Origin: an uncultured Bacteroidales bacterium
Lineage (GTDB): Bacteria > Bacteroidota > Bacteroidia > Bacteroidales > Muribaculaceae
NCBI GenBank assembly: GCA_902781045.1
Contig: CACZHT010000002.1
Location: forward strand, 140,918 to 204,917
Reading direction: 5' to 3'
Length of the DNA stretch: 64,000 nucleotides
Part shown: positions 43,814 to 52,795 of the stretch, in pieces
Layout: each line of letters begins with the position of its first letter
Numbering within the stretch: the stretch's first letter is position 1
Notes under the pieces: model-generated
Seen by the model: the letters and a program-made list of their open reading frames with translations, nothing else
What the model was told of the DNA's origin: nothing
Databases searched by the model: none
Position numbers and translations under genes: made by a program

Positions 43814-44845
43814 CTAGTAGACTACACAATCAACAATCGAACTGATGGTGACGGTTTTCAGGTATTGAGCATTCTTCCAGATGTGGTAGTTGATGGATCC
43901 ATAGTCGTGTACAAAGGCATAATAGTCATCGCCATAGCTGAGCACTCCCACCACATCTGAGTCACGCCCTTGCGAGAGGTCGACATATTGCCCGTCAATC
44001 CACAGACAAGCCTTCTCGTCAATATTATTATCCTCATCGATATAGCGTAGGCATCCATACAGGATAGGGGTGTTGCCATGCATGTGCGCAATGGCCTGAG
44101 CGCGGTCACTGTCACGCTTGTCCAGCACTTGCAGCTTGCCATCGTGCCAATAGACAGTAATACCCCACCCTTCATCGGTGGTGCCTCTTGTACCCACAGC
44201 TACATAGTGTCCATTGTTGCCATCTAAACTACCGATGGTCACATTCGGTTCTGTACTTAATTGCACAACCTTGCCATCAATCCAGACATAAGCGCTGCCA
44301 TAAGTTGTCCATGGATTCTCGTACCTTAAAGTATATGCAGCACAGGCATACACATGTTCGCCATGAACCCTAAACGAAATGGGGAAGAATTGGACTATCT
44401 CGGGCGATGCTCCCGACAATGGTTCCAACTCAATGGTCTTGCCGTTAGGAAATCCCTTGACAAAATATGTCCCATTGTCAAACTCGCCTTTACGATACAT
44501 ATAGTAGGCATTGCCTTTGTCGACTTCGGGAGAGTCCGAGCTCAACCATGTGCCTTCGGCAGGCGTGATGTCGATGTCACGCACCTGGCCATCGTGCCAC
44601 ATGACCAGATTGCCCTGCGTGCCCTTGCCCAACACATACAGTTGATTGTCATTGACCGATAGTTTTAAGATTTGGGTAATCCCATCTATAGGCTCGAGAT
44701 GATCAGCATCGTCAGTCATCAGGCCATAGCCGTCGGTCATCACGAAGGTAGGCTTTTGAGTCGGCTTTGTGCTTGGCTCATCGTTGCTGCAAGCCTGGAG
44801 CAGCAGCACCATCATCATCAGTGCGCAAACAATCTTAATTTTCAT
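43814..44845 (-). CDS. Beta-propeller-like lipoprotein
   Basis: A 343-residue lipoprotein from MKIKIVCALMMM, lipobox Cys in LLLQACSND. Repeated strands with WHDGQV, WIDGKV, WHDGKL and WIDGQY about every 45 residues indicate a propeller or stacked beta-repeat fold. No catalytic site is visible. ATG at 44845 is chosen over a longer frame that would lack a signal. A minus-strand -7 box TAACTTTG (44938-44945) gives a leader of about 85 nt. It is a probable surface binding protein, ligand unknown. Confidence 0.75.
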   Translation of the reverse strand: MKIKIVCALMMMVLLLQACSNDEPSTKPTQKPTFVMTDGYGLMTDDADHLEPIDGITQILKLSVNDNQLYVLGKGTQGNLVMWHDGQVRDIDITPAEGTWLSSDSPEVDKGNAYYMYRKGEFDNGTYFVKGFPNGKTIELEPLSGASPEIVQFFPISFRVHGEHVYACAAYTLRYENPWTTYGSAYVWIDGKVVQLSTEPNVTIGSLDGNNGHYVAVGTRGTTDEGWGITVYWHDGKLQVLDKRDSDRAQAIAHMHGNTPILYGCLRYIDEDNNIDEKACLWIDGQYVDLSQGRDSDVVGVLSYGDDYYAFVHDYGSINYHIWKNAQYLKTVTISSIVDCVVY

Positions 44846-45136
44846 AGCTCTTTCAGGTGGGTTCTGCAAATTAGTTTTGTGGCCGTCTTGGGTTAGAACC
44901 CGATTTGACCCTAAGGCGAATTTCGCTTTCAACACCACAAAGTTACTATTTTTGATTCAAAGTACAATTACCCCCCCAATTTTAATATTTATTAACCTAA
45001 GCAATGCAGTTACCCTAGCCTGATGGCATTCGCGAGACGAATCCACCTGGCGATATAGATCTTGTTTTGGCGATATTTCGCAACTTGTTAATTATTTGGT
45101 TTGACAAGGCTGTCACAATGGACCATCGGCTTAGCG

Positions 45137-47305
45137 CTATGGCAGCTGAGTGGCATACTTGACGGCGAGATGTCGCGAGAAGGCGAGCACATCGGTGGCG
45201 GGAGGCAGCGCGATGGGCTGGGTCCGCTCGGACCATGCTTGTTCGTACTGTCGCAGTCGCTGATCAAAGGCGTCCTGGTCGAACTCACGGCCTTGCTCGA
45301 CACTATGTGTCACCTCATCGACATACATCTGCCAGCGGTGGTGATAGTACTCTCCTATCAGGCCTGCCCACGAGCGGTTGGCATAGTCATCGAGGTCGCC
45401 ACCCCAAGTGGTGACCAGACGACGAGCGTTCATCTCGTAGTAGTCTTTCAGCTGAGGGGTGTTACCATAGTCACGCGCAAGCTCAATCCACTTGTTGACA
45501 GTGCAGTAAGGATGCTGAGCTGCGAGTGTGTCTGCATCGAGGATGATGTCAAGCATCAATCGGCCTTGCCGACGCAGCGACGGCAGGTCGCGACGGTGAT
45601 AGGCGGCATCAAAGTCGGCCTTGGCCCGTGCGAAGGCCAGTCCCAGCACTTCACGTCCAGCGGCAATCATGTCGATGGCCATCGCATCGCGCGTTACACG
45701 CGGTTGCTGCAACAAGGTGAGCCAAGCCTCGATCATGCGGTCGGGCCTGTAATAAATCTCGTCGCGCGACCACTTGCTGCGCTTGTCCATGACAGGCACG
45801 AAGTTGAACTGCGGCCCACGGGTATAGGGCCAGTGGACAAACACATCTCGCGCCAGTGCCCACCAAGCCACGCGAGCCGGCAGCGACTCGCCTCCCACAT
45901 GTCGCCGAGCCAGTTGCGCCACATACACGCTGTCGCTCAGGCCCAGATCCCATGCCTTGTCAAGGATGTACTCGTAGGGGAACTGCTGCACATCCAGCCC
46001 CTCGAGCGTCGAGCCGATGCCTTGCAGCGAGCCGTTGGCCTCGACCAGCGCCTTCTCCAGACGGGCACCGGCCTCGAGCACGTTGCCCTGCATGGCTGTC
46101 GAGCCACCGAAGTTGCCCAAGTAGCACCAAATGAAGGGCTGTCCATAGAACTTGTCACGCAACCGCCAGACCTCCATGCGCTCGCAATAGTAGTCCAGGA
46201 TGGGCATTTTGCCCGCCGGCACGGCATCGAGCATGGCCTGGGCGCGCTCGGCAGTCCAGTCCTTGCGCTGGTAGTAGAGGAACCACCCCATCTGCAGCCA
46301 CTGAGCCGCAGGATCGGCCGCGCGCAGCGACTCATAGATGTGACGCGACACACGCGCCAGATAGTCGGGCTCGAAACTGGGTGGCGACATCTCGTTGAAC
46401 GGGTCAATGCCATAGATGTGGTCGGTGCCGAAGAGACGTGTCTGCTCTTGCAGATAGAGCTTCTGAATGCGGGCGTAGAGCGGGTCCTCGCTGTCGAGGA
46501 AGTAGGTGTTGTAAGGTTTCTCAAACTCGTCCCACACCTCCAGGGGGCGGATGTCGGCCTTGGGATATAGTGCCTTGAGCCGCAGGGGCACATGTCCTGC
46601 AAAGGCGGGCAGCACAGGGCGCATATTCAGCTCGCGCTCACGAGCCACAATCTGCTTCTGCAGTGTCACTTGCGTGTCCAGCCAGTGCTGCGGCAGCGGA
46701 CTACACCAAGCATCGATGTTGGCCATGCGGTGCCAGGGTAGATAGGCCGGTCCGGTGAAGTAGGCACGTATCTCGTCTTCCTTCATGCCCAACTTTTTCC
46801 ACACGCGCATCCACACGGCCTCCTGGCCAGTGATGGCCAGTGGCAGATTGATGCCGTTGAGTGCCATCCAGTCGATGAAGCGCTCCCAATGTCGCCATTG
46901 CCAGAACACCATCGTGTAGCCGAAGGTGCAGTAGTTGAGGAAGAAACGCTGCGGCACGCGAGCACGCACGATGATGGCACTGTCGGCGGGAGGCAACACC
47001 GACGGCAATTCGACAGGCACGTCGGCATACCACGACACCGTGGTGAGGCAGCAATTCTTCAGGTAGTGGTTCAGTCCAACCGCCATGGCGTTGGCGTTGT
47101 TGCCTCCAATGACCACCTTGTCGCCCGCATTGCGCAAGGTGAAGTAGTCGCACGTATCGGTGGGCAACTGCTCGTAACTCACTTTTTGTGCCATGCGCGG
47201 CGACAGCCGCTGTGTCAGCGCCATCGCCACCTCGGTCTGTGTGGCGGCTATCCCCGCCACCACGCCCATCACCAGGGCTACTGTTAAAGACAAGAGTCGT
47301 CTCAT
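45137..47305 (-). CDS. Alpha-N-acetylglucosaminidase (GH89)
   Basis: A 722-residue exported enzyme, signal peptide ending GIAA. It has the NAGLU three-domain layout. Signatures: RFFLNYCTFGYTMVFWQWRHW, then MALNGINLPLAITGQE, YGIDPFNEMSPPS (acid Glu305) and GIGSTLEGLDVQ (nucleophile Glu435). GH89 enzymes release terminal alpha-linked GlcNAc, as on mucin O-glycans, gastric glycans and heparan sulfate. A mucin or host-glycan role fits a gut Bacteroidales, with the GH3 enzyme elsewhere in the window. No promoter is clear; the upstream 80 bp are simple repeats. Confidence 0.95.
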   Translation of the reverse strand: MRRLLSLTVALVMGVVAGIAATQTEVAMALTQRLSPRMAQKVSYEQLPTDTCDYFTLRNAGDKVVIGGNNANAMAVGLNHYLKNCCLTTVSWYADVPVELPSVLPPADSAIIVRARVPQRFFLNYCTFGYTMVFWQWRHWERFIDWMALNGINLPLAITGQEAVWMRVWKKLGMKEDEIRAYFTGPAYLPWHRMANIDAWCSPLPQHWLDTQVTLQKQIVARERELNMRPVLPAFAGHVPLRLKALYPKADIRPLEVWDEFEKPYNTYFLDSEDPLYARIQKLYLQEQTRLFGTDHIYGIDPFNEMSPPSFEPDYLARVSRHIYESLRAADPAAQWLQMGWFLYYQRKDWTAERAQAMLDAVPAGKMPILDYYCERMEVWRLRDKFYGQPFIWCYLGNFGGSTAMQGNVLEAGARLEKALVEANGSLQGIGSTLEGLDVQQFPYEYILDKAWDLGLSDSVYVAQLARRHVGGESLPARVAWWALARDVFVHWPYTRGPQFNFVPVMDKRSKWSRDEIYYRPDRMIEAWLTLLQQPRVTRDAMAIDMIAAGREVLGLAFARAKADFDAAYHRRDLPSLRRQGRLMLDIILDADTLAAQHPYCTVNKWIELARDYGNTPQLKDYYEMNARRLVTTWGGDLDDYANRSWAGLIGEYYHHRWQMYVDEVTHSVEQGREFDQDAFDQRLRQYEQAWSERTQPIALPPATDVLAFSRHLAVKYATQLP

Positions 47306-47395
47306 TGAAATAAATGTTATCAGTTCTCAGTTTTTTAGCACACAAATCACAATCTATCTTCGTGTGAATCAGACAACTTTGACAACTTCAACAAT

Positions 47396-47471
47396 TAAGA
47401 ATCATCTATTATCTGTAATCTTTAATCTATTATCTGTAATCTTTAATCTTTAATCTATTATCTGTAATCTG
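47396..47471. repeat. Simple repeat of ATCTATTATCTGTAATCTTT
   Basis: Three to four units of about 21-28 bp, built of ATCTATTATCTGTAATC and TTTA, lie in the short gap between the GH89 and AAA genes. The repeats are AT-rich and non-coding. Confidence 0.75.
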
Positions 47472-47484
47472 CGTGAGACAGAAG

Positions 47485-49086
47485 TCACATGGCCCAGACG
47501 TGGATGGTGCGGCCTTGCCACTGTCGCGGCTCATGCCAGATGCGCTCGTCCCAGGTCTTGTTGCCCGAACGGTCGAAGACGATGAAGTGCCCCTCGTCGA
47601 CCGCGCCCACCAAGTCCATATAGGCGGCGGTCTGCTCCAGCCCTTTCTCGATGGTCTTCTCCAGGTCGCCGCGCAGAATCTTCAGCTCCAGCACAACGCG
47701 CTGCACCGGGCCGCCATAGCCGTCGGTGAGCGGCTTGCGGATGAGCAGGTCGGTGCGGCGGCGCCCCAGGCCGTACTCGCGGTCGATATACCCGCCGCCG
47801 TTGACCACGCGCTGCAGGTAGGCTTGCAGCAGCAACTGCGGACCGGCCTCGGCATAGTCAAACTTGCCAATCCAAGAGTCGGCGTTCTGGCGGAAGAACT
47901 GCTGGAAGTCGACCAGCAATTTCTCCACGTTGACACTATTGTCGGGGTTGATGTACCACTGTGACTCTGCCACCAGTCCGGTTTGCGTGGTCCAGGTGAG
48001 CTCGCGAGGAATCACCTCGCGGTAGATGCCGCAGGCGATGCGGCGCGGCTTGCCACGCTCGGCCTTGACCAAGCCCAGGTCGATGACATACTGCATATCG
48101 TCGGACGGTATCAGGCTCTCGTCGGCAACGTCACTGTCGGCAAGCATCGGCTCGATGATGCGGCGCACGCGAGGCTCCTTGAGCTTGTCGATGAGTTGGT
48201 CGATGTGGGTCTCGCGCTTGTAGATGAGGTTCTCCTGGGCGCGGTACATCATCTCGGCGGTGATGCGCACACTGCGGTCGCGGTTCTCGCGCATGCGCCA
48301 GGTCACCTCGTGCGCCAACGCGTTGACCAGCCAGGGCTGACCCTCGGTGGCCTCCCACACCATCGGGAAACACTCCTCCTCAAACACCTGCCCCGTCTCG
48401 GCGGTGTGCTGGCCATATAGCTCACGTATCTCGTCGAGGCTGAAGTTGCCCAGACGCAGCGACTCGGCCTTGATGTTGAATGCCGAACCGCCGGTGATGA
48501 TGTCCTGGTTGGAGAGTACGATGCGGTAGTCGCGCACATCGCGCACACCGCACAGCACCACGCTCTGCGGGAAACGCGCCGGCCGCTCGTCGTAGCCCGC
48601 GCGGATCTGGCGCAGCACGCTCACCAACGAGTCGCCCACCAGCGCGTCAATCTCGTCGATGAACAACACCAGCGGCTTGGGCAACGCCTGTGACAATTTG
48701 GACAGATAAGAAGACAACATGGTGCTGCTGCTCATCATTCTCACTTCGTCATACAGTTGCTCTGGAATGGAATTGCCCATGACGGTTGATGTCCGATAAG
48801 TCAATGTCTCGCAAACGCCACGTACCACAGTATCCACGTCGTTGCGAGCCGCCTGGCCACCTTCGACATTGGCATAGACGGCGATGTAGTCATCACGCTC
48901 GTTGAGGTAGTCGCGCAGCGCCAGCATACAGGAGGTCTTGCCCGACTGTCGCGGGGCGTGCAGCACGAAATAGCGCTTGTTGCGGATAAGCATGAGCATC
49001 TCGTCCAGGTCGAAGCGGCGCAGCGGGTCAAGCGTGTAATTGTCGGCCACGACATTGGGCCCGGCGGTGTTGAAAAATCTTTCCAT
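47485..49086 (-). CDS. AAA ATPase fused to a PD-(D/E)XK-like nuclease domain
   Basis: A 533-residue cytoplasmic protein. The N-terminal half (about 15-330) is an AAA-like ATPase: Walker A in HAPRQSGKTS (about 43-52), Walker B in PLVLFIDEIDALVG. The C-terminal part (about 400-533) has GRRRTDLLIRKPL and then VVLELKILRG, the D...ExK core of a PD-(D/E)XK nuclease of the DUF1703-like type. Homologous AAA-nuclease proteins are abundant, often multicopy, in Bacteroidales and are suspected defence or mobile genes; function is unproven. The gene is between GH89 and the dockerin/FGE gene, with no shared operon signal. Confidence 0.82.
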   Translation of the reverse strand: MERFFNTAGPNVVADNYTLDPLRRFDLDEMLMLIRNKRYFVLHAPRQSGKTSCMLALRDYLNERDDYIAVYANVEGGQAARNDVDTVVRGVCETLTYRTSTVMGNSIPEQLYDEVRMMSSSTMLSSYLSKLSQALPKPLVLFIDEIDALVGDSLVSVLRQIRAGYDERPARFPQSVVLCGVRDVRDYRIVLSNQDIITGGSAFNIKAESLRLGNFSLDEIRELYGQHTAETGQVFEEECFPMVWEATEGQPWLVNALAHEVTWRMRENRDRSVRITAEMMYRAQENLIYKRETHIDQLIDKLKEPRVRRIIEPMLADSDVADESLIPSDDMQYVIDLGLVKAERGKPRRIACGIYREVIPRELTWTTQTGLVAESQWYINPDNSVNVEKLLVDFQQFFRQNADSWIGKFDYAEAGPQLLLQAYLQRVVNGGGYIDREYGLGRRRTDLLIRKPLTDGYGGPVQRVVLELKILRGDLEKTIEKGLEQTAAYMDLVGAVDEGHFIVFDRSGNKTWDERIWHEPRQWQGRTIHVWAM

Positions 49087-49132
49087 AATCGTTTCGTGAA
49101 TGGTTGGTTGTCGGGAGTTACCTAATTGCGCC

Positions 49133-49192
49133 GATGTCGTGAGCTTCGGGGCGAGCCCTGTGGGGCTTTCGCCCCCGAAGACTCACGACATC
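49133..49192. terminator. Imperfect 26-30 bp inverted repeat
   Basis: GATGTCGTGAG, CTTCGGGG and GAGCCC on the left pair with GGGC, CCCCGAAG and CTCACGACATC on the right, with small bulges and a short loop (about 49159-49162). It lies about 50 bp beyond the stop of the dockerin/FGE gene. It may be a terminator, and its position also matches that of homing hairpins behind DGR variable regions. Confidence 0.65.
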
Positions 49193-49242
49193 ATGCGAAT
49201 GTTTTCTCTATCTCCACTCTCCACTCTCTTGAAGGGTGGAAA

Positions 49243-52200
49243 CTAGAGGGCGAGGCGCAGCCCAAGGTCGTAGTACGCGCCCGTCGGCGAGTAGCTGCTG
49301 CCGCGGTGCGACACGCGGCAGCGCCCGGCGAGGTTGTACCAGCTGCCACCACGGAACACGCGGATCGAGCCCGAAGTGGGGCCGGTGGGATTGGTCTGCG
49401 CGTCACTGCTGTAACCGCCGTACCAATCTTGACACCACTCATACACGTTGCCGCTCATGTCGTACAGACCCAACTCGTTCGGCGACTTGGTCGCGACCGT
49501 CTGCGTGCCGTTGCCGACGGTGCCGCTTGGTTGGGAAGGGATGTTGTACCAATACCACGCCACATCGTCGACGGTGTTGCTGCCGGCGTACTTGTAGCCC
49601 TGGCTGCGGTTGCCGCCGCGGGCGGCGTACTCCCACTCGGCCTCGGTGGGCAGACGGAAGTTCTTGCCCGTCAACTGATTCAACTTGGTGATGAACGTCT
49701 GGCAGTCATCCCAAGTCACCATTTCAACAGGACGCTGAAGGTTGGTGCCGTAGTTCGAGTTGGTGGAGGCTTGGAAGTTGCTGGGGTTGCTGCCCATCAC
49801 CGCCTGCCACAATTCCTGCGTGACCTCGGTCTGCCCGATGCTATAGTTGCTCAGTGTCACCTGATGAGTCGGCGACTCGTTGCCCCACGCGTCGCTGCCC
49901 TGTTCGGCGGTGGCGCCCATGGTGAAGGCGCCTCCCTCCACCGCCACCATCTTGAACGATACGCCGTTGACGGTGAAGGTTTGGGTCTGAAGTTCTGGGT
50001 CATTATCGGTCACGGTAACGCTAATGGTGGCGACCTGGCCGGTCTGGGTGTCGGTAACTGTGATGACGGCAGTGCCGACTTTGTAGCCCTTGATAAGTAC
50101 CTGCTGAGGCAAAGTGCCCTGCAAGGCGACCTTTGCGACATCTGTGTTACTGGAAGTGACTTCATATTGTCCACTACCAGAGGTGATGTCCACTCTCTCG
50201 ACCTCGCCCACTTGCACCTGCACGGCATCAGTCGAAAGGGTAAGATTCTGCACCTGCTCATCGGTCACGGAAACTTGAACAGTTTTAGTCGTCCCAGTTC
50301 TGACATCCTTCACGGCAATCGCCGAAGTGCCGGCAGATTTGGCTATAATACGAAGATAATTGCTCTGACCGTCATTCCTCAACTCGGCTGTGCACACCGA
50401 CTGGTTGGAATTGGTCATGGTATAGTCGCCCCATCCGCCGTTAATGGCTACATTGGCCGACTGGTCTTTCTTCAAAGTAAGCCCATCAGCGCCCAACGAC
50501 ATCGGCCCGGGAACGCTAATCTTGCTTCCGGGCATCGCCTTAAGTTGCAGGGGTTGCAGGCCCCATATCCTGATTAGAGGATGGAAAGAGTAGGTGCTGC
50601 CTGACGGCAATGAGCTCATGTCATATGTCAGCCATTTTTTGTCCCACTCCTTCTCATATTGATAGAAATTCGAGGCAAAGCACGCGTCGAGCAAGATGCC
50701 TTCCTCATCATATCTGCCAACTCCCAATTTGAGCGGTATGATGGGAATGACATCATTCGTCACCTTCGTGTACAAGCCAAGGGGATTGTAGTGGCTGTTC
50801 GTATACTCGCTGACAGTAGAAAGGGTCAATGGCTCAAAATCCGGGAACAGCTTGAATTGTTTTTTCCCAAAATCCTTGGAAAAACTCCCTAACGTGAATT
50901 CACGCATACAGATGTTGAATTTTACCTCATCGGAAAGTTTCAATGGCGTGAATGTCACATTGGTGTTCTTGAGCGCGGAGTAAAGTGTACCGTCTTCCAG
51001 GCCCTCACTGCTGAACTGCAGGCTGCCGCTTAATTCCGGGCCAACAGTCGTTGTGTTGGAGATTTCCAACGTGTTCTCACTGACGGCAAAAAGCACAAGG
51101 TCGAGTGACGCGCCGAAACCGAACGAGCCATTCACGCTTAGAGTGACTTCACTTTGCCACTGGTTGTCATCATTGTCCTCTTCGCCTTTATTGGGGTCCT
51201 TGTCATACCTCTTGTGTTTGATGCTCCAAAAGTCGGAGGTGCTCCATTCGTATTCGTCACCATTATAGAGATTCTTGCTGAAAGTTGCTTTCAGGTCAAT
51301 ATTCCCTTTTAAATACAAGTCCCCGCTTACCGCGACCTCACCGTAAAGAACACCGGAAACCAACGGAATCGGAACTTTGGTCATATAGACCCTCACCGTT
51401 TTTGTATCTGTCAGAGAACTTTGGCCACTTACTTTAAGGTGCAGTTCGTTTGACACTTTCGACTTGTTTTCAAAAAGAACCTTTACATGGGAATGCACGA
51501 ACGGCCGGATGTCGGCAACATAGCTGAAGCAGAATTTCGGGGTTATGGAAAGCGTCCCCAGTGTCATGTCTGAACTGCTGTTGGATATGAACCCTTCAAT
51601 TGACGGGATATTGAGGCTGAATTTTCCCAACTCGAAAGGAACGACACCGTCCCAATCGGTGTCCCCTGAGGAGGTCCTTTTCCGGATTTTCTGCATCTCT
51701 TCCGGCGTATATGATTCTGAACGTCCTACTAGCACCAGCCTCTCAAAGATATCAGTCAGGGCGACTGCTTCACAGGTGTAGATATATGAATCTGATGTCG
51801 TTTCGACAGAAAGGACCCGACCGGAGAAGCCTCGAGGCAGTCGTTCATTAATCTGGTCGCTAACTACTATCTGACCAACATAAGGAATGCTGTCTCCGCA
51901 TATTTCCCTGCTCAAAGTCAGACAAAGGCCGTCGGCATCCAGTATATAAGGAATATGGTAATCTCTGAGGTGAAAGACATTTTCTTTGTATACAGGCTTC
52001 GGGGCCTCGAAGGTGATGGAGTCGACGGCGGCGATGGGGGTGCGGTAGACGGTGTCGGGAGTCCATATCTCCTGAACCAGCGCGTTGTCATACCAGGCAC
52101 TGTCGGTACCCACCGGGCTGAAGCGGATGCTCTCCACATCGATGTTCAGGTGGGCATTGAAGTCGTTGTCGTTGCGGTAGATGTAGACGGCAAACTGGTT

Positions 52201-52722
52201 GGGGTTCTCGTCGACGGCAGCGCGTTGAGCCTTGCCGAGACCGTTCGCGCGGGAGTACGGCATATAGTAAATCTGGTAGAGCTGGTTGCGGCTGTAGTAG
52301 CTGGTCGTATAAGTTGACTCGACCAGCAGTTCCGAGCCGCTGAAGCTCAGCTGCGGCTTGTCGGCGAGCGGAAACACGTCACGCGAGCCGTCGCGGGTCT
52401 CCACGACCAGCGACATGGGGTCGGCGTGGTTGTAGCCCTTGCCCAGCATGAGGTTGATCACGCCGTTGACATCGGCGATGTCAATCAGGCCATCGTGATT
52501 GAAGTCGGCATTTCTCAGCTGGGTGTCGGTCAGGTCGCTCTTGCCCAGCATGGTGTTGATGACGCCGTTCACATCGGCGATGTCGATGACCTTGTCCTCG
52601 TTCACGTCGCCGGGCATGAACGGGTTGTTCGGCACATACTGCGGCTGAGCCGCGGCTATCAGGCACAGCAGGGAGACGAATATCATCGCCGCCAGTCGGA
52701 GGGGGGTTCGTTGCATAGTCAT
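49243..52722 (-). CDS. Secreted dockerin/Ig/FGE-like protein, possible DGR variable protein
   Basis: A 1159-residue protein, signal peptide ending AAAQ (about 26). Residues 38-95 are a dockerin (two EF loops, DVNEDKVIDIAD and DFNHDGLIDIAD). Residues about 130-730 are long beta-rich parts with no family I name. Residues about 745-900 look like Ig-like (BIG2-type) repeats (VTDEQVQNLTLS, then VQVGEVERVDI). Residues about 915-1159 form an FGE/sulfatase-modifying-factor (C-type-lectin) fold: FTMGATAEQGSD, RLPTEAEWEYAARGG, GNVYEWCQDWYGG, VFRGGSWYN, GLRLAL. The first catalytic FGE cysteine is replaced by Asn (GGSWYN), so formylglycine activity is unlikely. ATG at 52716 is an alternative start. See findings for the C-terminus. 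Confidence 0.85.
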   Translation of the reverse strand: MTMQRTPLRLAAMIFVSLLCLIAAAQPQYVPNNPFMPGDVNEDKVIDIADVNGVINTMLGKSDLTDTQLRNADFNHDGLIDIADVNGVINLMLGKGYNHADPMSLVVETRDGSRDVFPLADKPQLSFSGSELLVESTYTTSYYSRNQLYQIYYMPYSRANGLGKAQRAAVDENPNQFAVYIYRNDNDFNAHLNIDVESIRFSPVGTDSAWYDNALVQEIWTPDTVYRTPIAAVDSITFEAPKPVYKENVFHLRDYHIPYILDADGLCLTLSREICGDSIPYVGQIVVSDQINERLPRGFSGRVLSVETTSDSYIYTCEAVALTDIFERLVLVGRSESYTPEEMQKIRKRTSSGDTDWDGVVPFELGKFSLNIPSIEGFISNSSSDMTLGTLSITPKFCFSYVADIRPFVHSHVKVLFENKSKVSNELHLKVSGQSSLTDTKTVRVYMTKVPIPLVSGVLYGEVAVSGDLYLKGNIDLKATFSKNLYNGDEYEWSTSDFWSIKHKRYDKDPNKGEEDNDDNQWQSEVTLSVNGSFGFGASLDLVLFAVSENTLEISNTTTVGPELSGSLQFSSEGLEDGTLYSALKNTNVTFTPLKLSDEVKFNICMREFTLGSFSKDFGKKQFKLFPDFEPLTLSTVSEYTNSHYNPLGLYTKVTNDVIPIIPLKLGVGRYDEEGILLDACFASNFYQYEKEWDKKWLTYDMSSLPSGSTYSFHPLIRIWGLQPLQLKAMPGSKISVPGPMSLGADGLTLKKDQSANVAINGGWGDYTMTNSNQSVCTAELRNDGQSNYLRIIAKSAGTSAIAVKDVRTGTTKTVQVSVTDEQVQNLTLSTDAVQVQVGEVERVDITSGSGQYEVTSSNTDVAKVALQGTLPQQVLIKGYKVGTAVITVTDTQTGQVATISVTVTDNDPELQTQTFTVNGVSFKMVAVEGGAFTMGATAEQGSDAWGNESPTHQVTLSNYSIGQTEVTQELWQAVMGSNPSNFQASTNSNYGTNLQRPVEMVTWDDCQTFITKLNQLTGKNFRLPTEAEWEYAARGGNRSQGYKYAGSNTVDDVAWYWYNIPSQPSGTVGNGTQTVATKSPNELGLYDMSGNVYEWCQDWYGGYSSDAQTNPTGPTSGSIRVFRGGSWYNLAGRCRVSHRGSSYSPTGAYYDLGLRLAL

Positions 52723-52795
52723 TGGTTTCGGTAAATGGTTCGTTAGTTATTTTCCAGCGGCTCTAGATAGCGCACAATCTAGAGTCTCTGAAGCC

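Noticed and set aside
45101..46570. 489-residue frame antisense to GH89
   Set aside because: GH89 catalytic residues are on the minus strand; no family match for this frame.
49087..49242. DGR template repeat or reverse transcriptase next to the FGE-like gene
   Set aside because: The gap has no A-rich copy of the variable region, and no reverse transcriptase motif (such as YxDD) is seen in any supported gene of the window.
49126..50577. 483-residue frame antisense to the dockerin/FGE gene
   Set aside because: The FGE-like domain is unmistakable on the other strand; this frame only mirrors its codons.
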